From the IMG/VR virus record IMGVR_UViG_3300042465_000905, positions 1-25,069 of that record: a stretch of DNA of 25,069 nt. One strand, given 5' to 3'. Shown in pieces: positions 6,973-14,175 of this stretch. The notes under the pieces were generated by a model, which had not been told where the DNA came from, searched no databases, and was given only the letters and a program-made list of their open reading frames with translations. Position 1 is the first letter of the stretch; the number at the start of each line of letters is the position of its first letter. This DNA comes from a virus. Both the position numbers and the translations under genes were made by a program.

Positions 6973-8187
6973 ATGACTGTAATAGTTAACGGCACCACAG
7001 GTATTACCTTCCCAGATAGCACAACACAAGCTACGGCAGGTGGGGGTGGGGGTGGTTTAACTTGGCAAGCCGTTGTTACGTCTAATACGACAGTCAGTTC
7101 TAGCAATGCTTACGCAGTTAGTACTGTTGCAGGCCCAGTTGTTGTAACTTTACCATCCAGTCCGGGCGCTGGTAATACAGTTCAGCTAACTGACTACGCT
7201 GGTACATGGGGCGCTAACACTGTAACACTTAATCGTAATGGCTCAAATATTGCAGGTGCTGCAGCGAATGTAACAATTAATACTAACGGTGCTTCTGTAG
7301 CTCTTGTATACATTGATGCTGCACGAGGATGGATTCCTTTTAATGGGTTTCCAACATCTCCAATTGGAACTTATTCTGCAAGTTATTTAGTAGTTGCAGG
7401 TGGTGGTGGTGGCGGTGGTGTAGGCATGTCTGATAACCCATCTGGAGCAGGTGGTGGAGCAGGTGGACTATTACAAAGTACAACAACCGTAGCCCCAGGA
7501 ACAGCGTATACAATTACCATAGGCGCTGGAGGTTCTGGCGCAAGTAGCCAATCAACATCTGGTGCCAATACATCGTTTTCATCGATTGCGGTTGCATCTG
7601 GAGGTGGTTTTGGAGGAGGGAAAAGTACATCTGCGTATTATTCTCCAGCTGCTGGTGGATCAGGTGGTGGCGGATCGTATAACTTTAATAGTGGTGCATC
7701 AGGAACTGTAGGTCAAGGTAATAGCGGAGGAAATGGAACCAACGCTTCCCCATACCCTTCAGGCGGTGGAGGAGGATCTGGTGGCGCAGGATTTAGCTTT
7801 TCTGGAAACAATGGTGGGAACGGTGGTAATTCAACTTCTAGCAGTATTTCTGGAGCTTCCGTAGCTTACGCTGGCGGCGGCGGTGGTGGCGGTGGATTTA
7901 ACGGAACTACTGGTTCTGGCGGTGGCGGTGGAGCTGGTAATGGTGGATCAATTATTGGTGTTGGCACTCCAACATCGGGTAGTGCAGCAACAGCAAATAC
8001 AGGGTCTGGCGGTGGCGGAGCTGGTAATAGCGGATCATCAACAGGAACAGCAAATGGTGGAAATGGTGGTTCGGGCGTAGTGATAATTTCTTATGTCGGC
8101 ACACAACGTGGTACAGGTGGCACAGTCACTTCTAGCGGCGGCAACACCATTCATACCTTTACATCATCTGGCACTTACACGGCGTAA
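6973..8187 (+). CDS. Glycine-rich adhesin-like tail protein (paralogue 2)
   Basis: A 404-aa protein with a different head from the other paralogues. Residues 1-22 carry NGTTGITFPDSTTQATA, the same motif type as the small protein at 4935. Residues about 30-125 are a fibre beta domain (VVVTLPSSPGAGNTVQLTDY, TVTLNRNGSNI, VALVYIDAARGW) known from cyanophage fibres. Residues about 136-365 are glycine-rich, opened by SYLVVAGGGGGGG and containing a YAGGGGGGGG core, and the protein ends with the shared IHTFTSSGTYTA tail. It lacks the AQRP module. A likely receptor-binding protein with a swapped attachment module. Confidence 0.76.
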   Translation: MTVIVNGTTGITFPDSTTQATAGGGGGGLTWQAVVTSNTTVSSSNAYAVSTVAGPVVVTLPSSPGAGNTVQLTDYAGTWGANTVTLNRNGSNIAGAAANVTINTNGASVALVYIDAARGWIPFNGFPTSPIGTYSASYLVVAGGGGGGGVGMSDNPSGAGGGAGGLLQSTTTVAPGTAYTITIGAGGSGASSQSTSGANTSFSSIAVASGGGFGGGKSTSAYYSPAAGGSGGGGSYNFNSGASGTVGQGNSGGNGTNASPYPSGGGGGSGGAGFSFSGNNGGNGGNSTSSSISGASVAYAGGGGGGGGFNGTTGSGGGGGAGNGGSIIGVGTPTSGSAATANTGSGGGGAGNSGSSTGTANGGNGGSGVVIISYVGTQRGTGGTVTSSGGNTIHTFTSSGTYTA

Positions 8188-8189
8188 CC

Positions 8190-8474
8190 ATGCCAAGCAC
8201 AATTAATGCACAGCCAGGAAATGCCTCAACAATTACAGCGCTTATTAAGTCTGGTGCTAGTGATGCTAACCTTGCATTTGAAACAAACGGTATTGATGCA
8301 ATAGTAATAAATGGCAGTCAAATGGCAAATTTTGTATCAACAGGCGCAGTAAGAGTGCCAGCAGGAACAACGGCGCAGCGTCCAAGTAGTCCTGTAAACG
8401 GTATGATGAGATATAACACAACCACTCTTAGAGTAGAGGGGTATGCAAACAATACTTGGGTAGCTTTTTTATGA
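8190..8474 (+). CDS. Orphan N-terminal AQRP module protein
   Basis: A 94-aa protein that is only the head module of the adhesins. Residues 25-55 (FETNGIDAIVINGSQMANF) and 56-93 (VPAGTTAQRP, MMRYNTTT, YANNTWVAF) align closely with the first 90 residues of the next gene's product. The glycine-rich domain is absent. It ends GCT TTT TTA TGA, and the TGA overlaps the next gene's ATG (ATGA). It could be a stand-alone adaptor, a truncated paralogue, or the N-terminal part of a fusion made by a -1 frameshift at the run of T just before the stop. Confidence 0.68.
   Translation: MPSTINAQPGNASTITALIKSGASDANLAFETNGIDAIVINGSQMANFVSTGAVRVPAGTTAQRPSSPVNGMMRYNTTTLRVEGYANNTWVAFL
8465..8471 (+). promoter_or_regulatory. 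Candidate -1 frameshift slippery site T TTT TTA
   Basis: In the reading frame of the 94-aa gene the bases read GCT TTT TTA TGA, which contains the heptamer T TTT TTA in the frame needed for tandem -1 slippage, directly followed by the stop. A -1 shift enters the frame of the next adhesin gene just before its ATG, giving a fusion of about 534 aa. A 5-bp hairpin (CCAGC TCT GCTGG, 8490-8502) lies 18 nt downstream, farther than usual for a stimulator. Ordinary stop-restart at ATGA is the simpler explanation. Confidence 0.3.
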
Positions 8475-9793
8475 CAGTCAGAATAAATGCCAGCTCTGCT
8501 GGGCTAACCGAAACAGTCGATACAACTGGAATCCTTGAATTTCAAACTGCCAACACGTCTGCGCTCATTATTAACGCATCACAAAATGCTAACTTTACTT
8601 CTACTGGGGCTATTACTGTACCTGTAGGGACTACAGCTCAAAGACCTACCGCCACAAACGGCATGATCCGTTACAGCACAACAAACAACGCTTTTGAATA
8701 TTATGTAAATGGTGTTTGGGCTTTAGCAAACGTGACCCCGCCCCCCACAAATACCGTGGCCCCTGTAATATCCGGGTCTGCAGTAGTTGGGGCAAATTTA
8801 ACATCAACCACAGGAACGTGGAATTTTTCTCCAACGTCTTTTGCATACCAATGGTTTGCAAATACTACGGCTATTTCTGCTAATGCAACGGCTAATGTAT
8901 TTACTATTACAGCAACGGAGAATGGCGCAAACTTATATTGCAACGTAACGGCAATTAACGCTGCAGGAAATAGCACACCAGCCAAATCAAATACTGTTGG
9001 CCCAGTAACAAGTTCTTATGATGTTTCTTATTTAGCCGTTGCGGGCGGTGGTGGTGGAACTTATTATGTTGGTGGCGGTGGTGGAGGTGGGGGTTTATTG
9101 GCTAACACAACAGCACTTGGTATAGGATCCGTATATACAGTTACGGTAGGCGGTGGCGGTGCTGGCGGTTCAAGTGGCTCTAATGGTACAAATTCATCGG
9201 TAATAGGAACTGGAGTTTCAATAACTGCTATTGGTGGTGGTGGCACAAGCGCATTTGGTGTTGGTAAAAGTGGTGGTTCTGGCGGTGGCGGATCATTAAA
9301 TGCTACAGCTGGCGGTGCAGGAACTTCAGGCCAAGGTAATGCTGGAGGTAGTTCAAATGCTTCAGGTACACAATCTGCTGGCGGTGGTGGCGGTGCCGGT
9401 GGCGGTGGTGGAGGTGGTAGTAACGGTGCCGCTGGAAATGGTGGATCAGGAGCAGCATCGTCTATTACTGGCTCTAGCATAACCTACGCTGGTGGCGGTG
9501 GCGGTGGACATCAAGCTGGAACTGCTGGTTCAGGTGGTGCCGGTGGCGGCGGTTCAGGAACAAATAATGGTTCAACAGGGGGATCTGGAGGAACTAACCT
9601 TGGCGGTGGTGGAGGTGGTGGTGGTAACAACAACATAGATCAAGGTCAAGGTGGCCCAGGAGGTTCAGGCGTAGTTATTCTTTCTATTCCCACAGCAAGT
9701 TACTCAAACGTAACTACAGGCAGCCCAACAGTAACAACATCTGGCAGCAATACTATTCTTAAATACACATCTAGCGGTTCTTACACAGCCTAA
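8471..9793 (+). CDS. Glycine-rich adhesin-like tail protein with Ig-like domain (paralogue 3)
   Basis: A 440-aa protein if started at ATG 8471, chosen because it overlaps the upstream TGA as ATGA; a TTG at 8456 in frame is weaker. Residues 1-48 and the AQRP module at 50-86 mirror the 94-aa protein upstream. Residues about 96-180 form an Ig-like domain (VAPVISGSAVVGANLTSTTG, then YQWFANTTAI, ENGANLYCNVTAINAAGNS). Residues 186-395 are glycine-rich, opened by SYLAVAGGGGG. The end (ILKYTSSGSYTA) is a variant of the shared closing segment. It is the only paralogue here with an Ig-like insertion, which in phages usually adds weak surface or carbohydrate binding. Confidence 0.76.
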   Translation: MTVRINASSAGLTETVDTTGILEFQTANTSALIINASQNANFTSTGAITVPVGTTAQRPTATNGMIRYSTTNNAFEYYVNGVWALANVTPPPTNTVAPVISGSAVVGANLTSTTGTWNFSPTSFAYQWFANTTAISANATANVFTITATENGANLYCNVTAINAAGNSTPAKSNTVGPVTSSYDVSYLAVAGGGGGTYYVGGGGGGGGLLANTTALGIGSVYTVTVGGGGAGGSSGSNGTNSSVIGTGVSITAIGGGGTSAFGVGKSGGSGGGGSLNATAGGAGTSGQGNAGGSSNASGTQSAGGGGGAGGGGGGGSNGAAGNGGSGAASSITGSSITYAGGGGGGHQAGTAGSGGAGGGGSGTNNGSTGGSGGTNLGGGGGGGGNNNIDQGQGGPGGSGVVILSIPTASYSNVTTGSPTVTTSGSNTILKYTSSGSYTA

Positions 9794-9795
9794 TC

Positions 9796-10491
9796 ATGCT
9801 AGGTTTTACACCATTCGCATCCGCCCCGTTTTCTGACTTAGGCTCAGGGAATGCCGAGGTATTTCTTACTGGCGTAACTGGGGTAGGGCAGACTGGTGTT
9901 TTAGACGCAACTGGCACCGCCAATGTATTCCTAGTAGGCGTTCAAGCCGTAGGTCAAGTCGGTACGGTAGAAGCTCAAGCAGATGCCAACGTATTCGTAA
10001 CAGGTGTTCAGGCGGTAGGGCAGCTTGGAACGGCTGATGCAACAGGAACAGCCAACGTTAATTTGGTTGGTGTAGCGGCTATTGGGCAGGTTGGAACTGT
10101 AGATGTATCAGCTAACGCAAACGTTTACCTAGAAGGGGTTACAGGATATACTCAGCTAGGTACGGCCAATGCTACAGGCGGCGCAGATGTAGTTGTCTCA
10201 GGAGTGACTGCGGTAGGTGAAGTTGGTACTGTTCAGGTAGATGCTAGTGCCAATGCTCTTGTAACAGGTGTTACTGCAGTCGGTCAGGTAGGTACAGTAG
10301 CAGTTACAGCAAACGCAAACGTATTTTTGGTTGGCGTACAGGCAGTGGGCATAGTAGGACAGGTGCTTGTTTGGGGTCAAATACCAGACAATCAGACACC
10401 GGATTGGACAAATATTAATGACAACAGCAGCACTGGATGGACGCAAGTTGTTGATAATGCAGAAGAAAATTGGGACTTAATAGCGGCTTAA
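9796..10491 (+). CDS. Virion protein made of eight 22-residue repeats
   Basis: A 231-aa protein. Residues 1-20 are a short leader (GFTPFASAPFSDLGSGNA). Residues 21-196 are eight consecutive repeats of exactly 22 residues with consensus NVFLVGVQAVGQVGTVEA.A.A, with no insertions or deletions. Residues 197-231 form a Trp-containing tail (PDWTNIND, TGWTQVVDNAEENWDLIA). The regular alternation of hydrophobic residues and glycines suggests a beta-solenoid or stacked beta-hairpin. Similar repeat proteins with the same W-rich tail occur in uncultured aquatic phages (from memory), usually called structural. Position among adhesin genes suggests a fibre shaft or spacer. Confidence 0.72.
   Translation: MLGFTPFASAPFSDLGSGNAEVFLTGVTGVGQTGVLDATGTANVFLVGVQAVGQVGTVEAQADANVFVTGVQAVGQLGTADATGTANVNLVGVAAIGQVGTVDVSANANVYLEGVTGYTQLGTANATGGADVVVSGVTAVGEVGTVQVDASANALVTGVTAVGQVGTVAVTANANVFLVGVQAVGIVGQVLVWGQIPDNQTPDWTNINDNSSTGWTQVVDNAEENWDLIAA
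9856..10383 (+). repeat. Eight in-frame 66-bp repeats
   Basis: Eight units of 66 nt encode the 22-residue repeat of the surrounding gene. All units have identical length, yet their DNA differs at many third positions, so this is not a recent slippage array. Unit 8 has a degenerate end (GIVGQVLVWGQI) that leads into the C-terminal tail. Confidence 0.8.
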
Positions 10492-10492
10492 T

Positions 10493-11941
10493 ATGGCAAG
10501 TACATACTCTCCCTCGCTTAGAATACAGCTAATTGAAACAGACACCGAGTTTGAGGCTTGGGGTCAGCCGCTTGATAACAACCTAGGCACCGTTATTGAG
10601 CAGGCAATTGTTGGGTCAAACACCATTAGCCTGACAAACCTCACATCTTTAACTCTTTCTACTGCTAACGCTGCGGTAGACCAAGCCCGTAATGCCGTAT
10701 TAGTATTTGATGGCGCTCTTACCGCAAACTGCAATGTCGTAGCCCCCAGCGTCAAAAAAGTATACGTAGTTAGCAATAAGACTTCTGGTGGCTATCTAGT
10801 CAACATCAAGACTTCCAGTGGTAATGCCGTCAACGTTATTAATGGCACAAATCAGCTTGTTTATTGTGACGGTACAGATTTTAAGACCGCAGTCAATGTC
10901 AACACCATCATCGGCGACTTAGCGGTTTCCGGAAATGCCACTGTTAATGGAAGCGTAACGATTGGTGGGAATATTAGTGGTCCAAATAACCTTACCTCTA
11001 CAAGCGGTAACATCACCACAACATCAAACTCTTCTATTGTTGTGCTTAGCAATAATACTGGCGCTTTTGTTCTTCCAACAGGCAACACAGCGCAACGCCC
11101 TTCTACAGTAAAACTAGGTATGCAACGTTGGAATAATGAACTTAACTGGGTTGAAGTGTGGAATGGCATTGTTTGGTACCCATTGACAGGTAGTTACGGC
11201 GTTCAATACGTAGTTGTAGCTGGTGGTGGAGGTGGTGGTTTTGAATCTTTTCAAGGTTCAGGCGGTGGCGGTGCTGGAGGCATACTTATTGGTGGAACTA
11301 CCGTTCAAGCCAGCACTGCATACACAGTAACAATAGGCGGCGGTGCAGCGGTCAATGCCAAAGGAAGCAATACGTTTGCGCTTGGTTTTACTGCTTTAGG
11401 TGGTGGGTCTGGTGCCGGTAATAGCAACTCTGGAATTATTAATGGCGGTTCTGGGGGTGGTCGATGCACCCGTGATAATCCTGCTGAAAACTTCGGCCCA
11501 GGATCAGGCACAACAGGTCAAGGTAATAATGGTAGCTCTGGAATTTCTGGGTATGTAGGTGCCGGCGGCGGAGGTGGTGGACAATTGCCTACTGGAACTG
11601 CTGGGGGTAACGGTTTGTCTTCCTCTATTACTGGTACGTTAGCCTACTATGCAGGCGGCGGTGGTGGTGGTAATCGTCAAGTTGGTTCTGGTGGATCTGG
11701 CGGCTTAGGTGGTGGAGGGTTTAATAACACGGCTGGTACAGCAAATACAGGCGGTGGCGGTGCAGGTGGGGGGTCTGACCCTGGAGCTTTTACAGGAACT
11801 GCTGGTGGCTCTGGAGTAACTATTATTTCTTACGCAAGCCCAGTGCAAACAGCTACAGGCGGAACCGTAACTTCTTATACATCTGGAGGCACACTCTATT
11901 GGGTGCATACATTTACAACTAGCGGTACATTTACGGCTTAA
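10493..11941 (+). CDS. Glycine-rich adhesin-like tail protein (paralogue 4)
   Basis: A 482-aa protein. Residues 1-145 are a fibre N-terminal module frequent in aquatic phages (MASTYSPSLRIQLIE, WGQPLDNNLGTVIEQAI, QARNAVLVFDG, LVYCDGTDFKTAV). Residues 145-190 are a Thr/Asn/Ser-rich linker (LAVSGNATVNGSVTIGGN). Residues 194-231 are the AQRP module. Residues 241-440 are glycine-rich with a YYAGGGGGG core, and the end is WVHTFTTSGTFTA. It shares its whole architecture with the next gene, so the two are tandem paralogues. Likely receptor-binding fibre. Confidence 0.78.
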   Translation: MASTYSPSLRIQLIETDTEFEAWGQPLDNNLGTVIEQAIVGSNTISLTNLTSLTLSTANAAVDQARNAVLVFDGALTANCNVVAPSVKKVYVVSNKTSGGYLVNIKTSSGNAVNVINGTNQLVYCDGTDFKTAVNVNTIIGDLAVSGNATVNGSVTIGGNISGPNNLTSTSGNITTTSNSSIVVLSNNTGAFVLPTGNTAQRPSTVKLGMQRWNNELNWVEVWNGIVWYPLTGSYGVQYVVVAGGGGGGFESFQGSGGGGAGGILIGGTTVQASTAYTVTIGGGAAVNAKGSNTFALGFTALGGGSGAGNSNSGIINGGSGGGRCTRDNPAENFGPGSGTTGQGNNGSSGISGYVGAGGGGGGQLPTGTAGGNGLSSSITGTLAYYAGGGGGGNRQVGSGGSGGLGGGGFNNTAGTANTGGGGAGGGSDPGAFTGTAGGSGVTIISYASPVQTATGGTVTSYTSGGTLYWVHTFTTSGTFTA

Positions 11942-11953
11942 CAGGACTTAACT

Positions 11954-13426
11954 ATGCCATCAACTTATTCTCCCTCGTTAAAAATAGAATTGATCGGTAA
12001 CGGCGAACAGTCGGGTACTTGGGGTCAAACTACAAACAACAATATGGGTACGCTTATTGAGCAAGCGATTGCTGGCGTTGAACCAATTACCTTAACTGGC
12101 AATAAAACACTTACTAGTTTTAACGGTTTATCAGACGAAGCACGTAACGCCGTTTTAGTTTTTGGCGGATCTTTGGCATCCCCAGCAAACGTTATTGCCC
12201 CATCTACTCAAAAGACTTACATTATTACCAACAATGCTGGCGCTAACGTTACAGTAAAGACTGCTAGCGGTAATGGAGTAGTTATTGGTAACGGACTTAG
12301 CTCTTTAATTTACTGTGATGGCACTGACTTCTATACCGCAGTAAACGTAAACAACGTAATTGGCAACCTATCCGTATCTGGCAACGCAACAATTGCTGGC
12401 TCTGTAACCACAGGCGCTAATTTAACTTTTGCTAACACCGTTGTTAATACTTTAGGTAATCTTACCTTTACTGCCAACTCTGGGATTGTGGATATGTCGC
12501 CCAATACAGGCGCATTAGTCCCTCCAACTGGTACGACCGCACAACGTCCAGCTACCCCACGAGTTGGTATGAGCCGCTGGAATTCTGATACTGGTGCATA
12601 CGAAGTTTGGACTGGTGTTGAATGGAAACAGTTGGCGTCTGGTACTTATTCTATTGATTACATTATCGTAGCTGGTGGTGGTACTAGCGGTTTTGGAACT
12701 TCTTGGGCAGGCGTTTCTGGTGGCGGTGCTGGTGGTCTTTTATCCGCTGCATCTTATGGAGGTATTACACCTGGAAACTCTTACTCAATTGTAGTTGGTG
12801 CAGGCGGCGCTGGTGGTGGTTCTTTTGCCCAAAATGGCAGTAATTCGTCAGCCTTCGGCCAAACTTCTATTGGTGGTGGTTCTGGCGGTGGCGGTAACGG
12901 TGGTTCCGGCGGAGGCGGTGGTTTCTTACAAGGTGGTCAAGGAACTGTTGGACAAGGAAATAATGGTGGCTGGTCTAGCCCAACTGCAGATTATGGTTCT
13001 GGTGGTGGTGGAGGTGCTGGAGCTGCTGGTGGAAATGGCGTGCAAACTGCTGGGGGGAATGGACTTCAATTTGATATTACTGGCACGTCAACTTACTATG
13101 CTGGCGGAGGTGGTTGCGGATCAGGAGAAGATACAGGTACTTCTGCTCCTGGCGGTTTAGGCGGTGGCGGTGCAAGTGGAGTAGCTTTTGCAAGAACAGG
13201 CCAAAGTGGAACTGCAAATACTGGAGGTGGTGGTGGTGGAACTAATATTCTTTCAAACGACCAATACCCACCAGGCGTTGTATCTAGCGGCGGTTCTGGT
13301 GTAGTTATTATTCGTTATGCTTCTGCTACGCAACGCGGATCAGGCGGTACCGTAACAACCTATACATCTGGCGCAGTTACATACTGGGTTCATAAATTTA
13401 ATTCTTCAGGAACATACGTAGCATGA
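11954..13426 (+). CDS. Glycine-rich adhesin-like tail protein (paralogue 5)
   Basis: A 490-aa protein, tandem paralogue of the upstream one. Residues 1-140 are the same N-terminal module (MPSTYSPSLKIELIGNGEQS, TWGQTTNNNMGTLIEQAIAG, DEARNAVLVFGG). The AQRP module is at 189-227 (PPTGTTAQRPATP, MSRWNSDT, YEVWTGVEW). Residues about 237-455 are glycine-rich, opened by YIIVAGGGTSG, with YYAGGGGCG in the core, where one glycine of the run is replaced by Cys. It ends WVHKFNSSGTYVA. AGGA lies before the ATG; the TGA stop overlaps the next start as ATGA. Likely receptor-binding fibre with different loop sequences from its twin. Confidence 0.78.
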   Translation: MPSTYSPSLKIELIGNGEQSGTWGQTTNNNMGTLIEQAIAGVEPITLTGNKTLTSFNGLSDEARNAVLVFGGSLASPANVIAPSTQKTYIITNNAGANVTVKTASGNGVVIGNGLSSLIYCDGTDFYTAVNVNNVIGNLSVSGNATIAGSVTTGANLTFANTVVNTLGNLTFTANSGIVDMSPNTGALVPPTGTTAQRPATPRVGMSRWNSDTGAYEVWTGVEWKQLASGTYSIDYIIVAGGGTSGFGTSWAGVSGGGAGGLLSAASYGGITPGNSYSIVVGAGGAGGGSFAQNGSNSSAFGQTSIGGGSGGGGNGGSGGGGGFLQGGQGTVGQGNNGGWSSPTADYGSGGGGGAGAAGGNGVQTAGGNGLQFDITGTSTYYAGGGGCGSGEDTGTSAPGGLGGGGASGVAFARTGQSGTANTGGGGGGTNILSNDQYPPGVVSSGGSGVVIIRYASATQRGSGGTVTTYTSGAVTYWVHKFNSSGTYVA

Positions 13427-13620
13427 TTATTCAAAGACAAGCCATTGGCGATGATTGCGCAACCAAGATAGAGATTCTGTGTCCAAATTGCGAACGGGAT
13501 GTTAATGAGGCCGAACTAGCTTCTCAAAAGTGCAGCGATTGCGGGTACGATTTAACGCAGCCAAAGCAAAGTGTTGAAGTTCACGCAACCTCAGTACCAA
13601 CGGTTGCAATTACGTTTTAA
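13423..13620 (+). CDS. Small zinc-ribbon protein
   Basis: A 65-aa protein with two CxxC pairs, Cys20/Cys23 (CPNC) and Cys37/Cys40 (CSDC), 13 residues apart, a compact zinc ribbon. The segment between is acidic. The C-terminal 20 residues are hydrophilic then beta-like (VPTVAITF). It starts within the previous stop (ATGA). It could bind another protein or nucleic acid; no function can be assigned. It marks the boundary between adhesin block and lysis cassette. Confidence 0.7.
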   Translation: MIIQRQAIGDDCATKIEILCPNCERDVNEAELASQKCSDCGYDLTQPKQSVEVHATSVPTVAITF

Positions 13621-13629
13621 GGAAACACA

Positions 13630-14175
13630 ATGAACTATATCCTTTATCCGCTGTATGTAGTAATCAATCTTGTAGGAACTATTCTTACATTCCCATTAGC
13701 TTTTATTTTGCCAATCTTTAAAGAAGATAAAGAAGGCTGGAACTATAACGGCACAGAATGGGGTGTTGGTCCACGTTTATTTAAATGGTTATCGTGGTTT
13801 CAAACGCCTGACAACAGTTTAAATGGCGATCACCCTTGGGAATCTAAGCACAGTCATTCGTGGTGGTCTAGGGTTCAATGGCTATGGCGCAATCCGTTTT
13901 ATGGCTTTGCAGTCAAGTACCTACACGGCACAGACGGCATTAGCTATTTAGGTGATTTAAAGTGCAGCGAAACCAACCCAGGTTCACTTTATGTATATGG
14001 CAAAGGGCTATGGCAATTTGTACTGTTTAAGCCTATGTTTGGCAAAACTTTATACCTAAACTTTGGCTGGAATATCAAGGCATTAACAGATCCAGCATAC
14101 ATAAACGACCCCGTAAACGCACCTTATATTGCTGACTATGCCGCTACTTTTGCGTTTAGCCCAAGGCTTGTGTAA
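13630..14175 (+). CDS. Conserved phage membrane-anchored protein (WFQTPDN family)
   Basis: A 181-aa protein with one N-terminal hydrophobic segment (residues about 5-30) and a soluble domain containing LFKWLSWFQTPDNSLNGD (residues 50-67) and WLWRNPFYGFA (residues 85-94). I recognise this as a conserved phage family of unknown function, possibly the Pfam family DUF7338; the number is from memory. Members often lie near lysis genes. No peptidoglycan hydrolase motif is visible. AAGGA precedes the start and its TAA overlaps the i-spanin ATG as TAATG, so it is probably co-translated with the lysis genes. Confidence 0.7.
   Translation: MNYILYPLYVVINLVGTILTFPLAFILPIFKEDKEGWNYNGTEWGVGPRLFKWLSWFQTPDNSLNGDHPWESKHSHSWWSRVQWLWRNPFYGFAVKYLHGTDGISYLGDLKCSETNPGSLYVYGKGLWQFVLFKPMFGKTLYLNFGWNIKALTDPAYINDPVNAPYIADYAATFAFSPRLV

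Noticed and set aside
8490-8502. Hairpin CCAGC-TCT-GCTGG as a terminator
   Set aside because: Only 5 bp, inside a coding region and without a following T-run; noted only as a weak possible element near the slippery site.
9064-9480. Proline-rich minus-strand frame opposite the glycine-rich region of paralogue 3
   Set aside because: Pro runs are the direct complement of GGN glycine codons; the same artefact appears opposite the other glycine-rich genes.
9856-10383. CRISPR array or minisatellite
   Set aside because: Units are in frame, without spacers, and divergent in DNA while conserved in protein; they are coding repeats.
12795-13160. Alternative + strand frame inside paralogue 5 (Val/Leu-rich, 121 codons)
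   Set aside because: Arises from GGT/GGC repeats read out of frame; no ribosome-binding site and no counterpart with conserved sequence in the other paralogues.
5549-13426. Diversity-generating retroelement acting on the adhesin genes
   Set aside because: No reverse transcriptase gene and no near-identical template/variable repeat pair seen; the paralogue ends differ mostly by synonymous changes, not by adenine-directed changes. One could lie outside the window.
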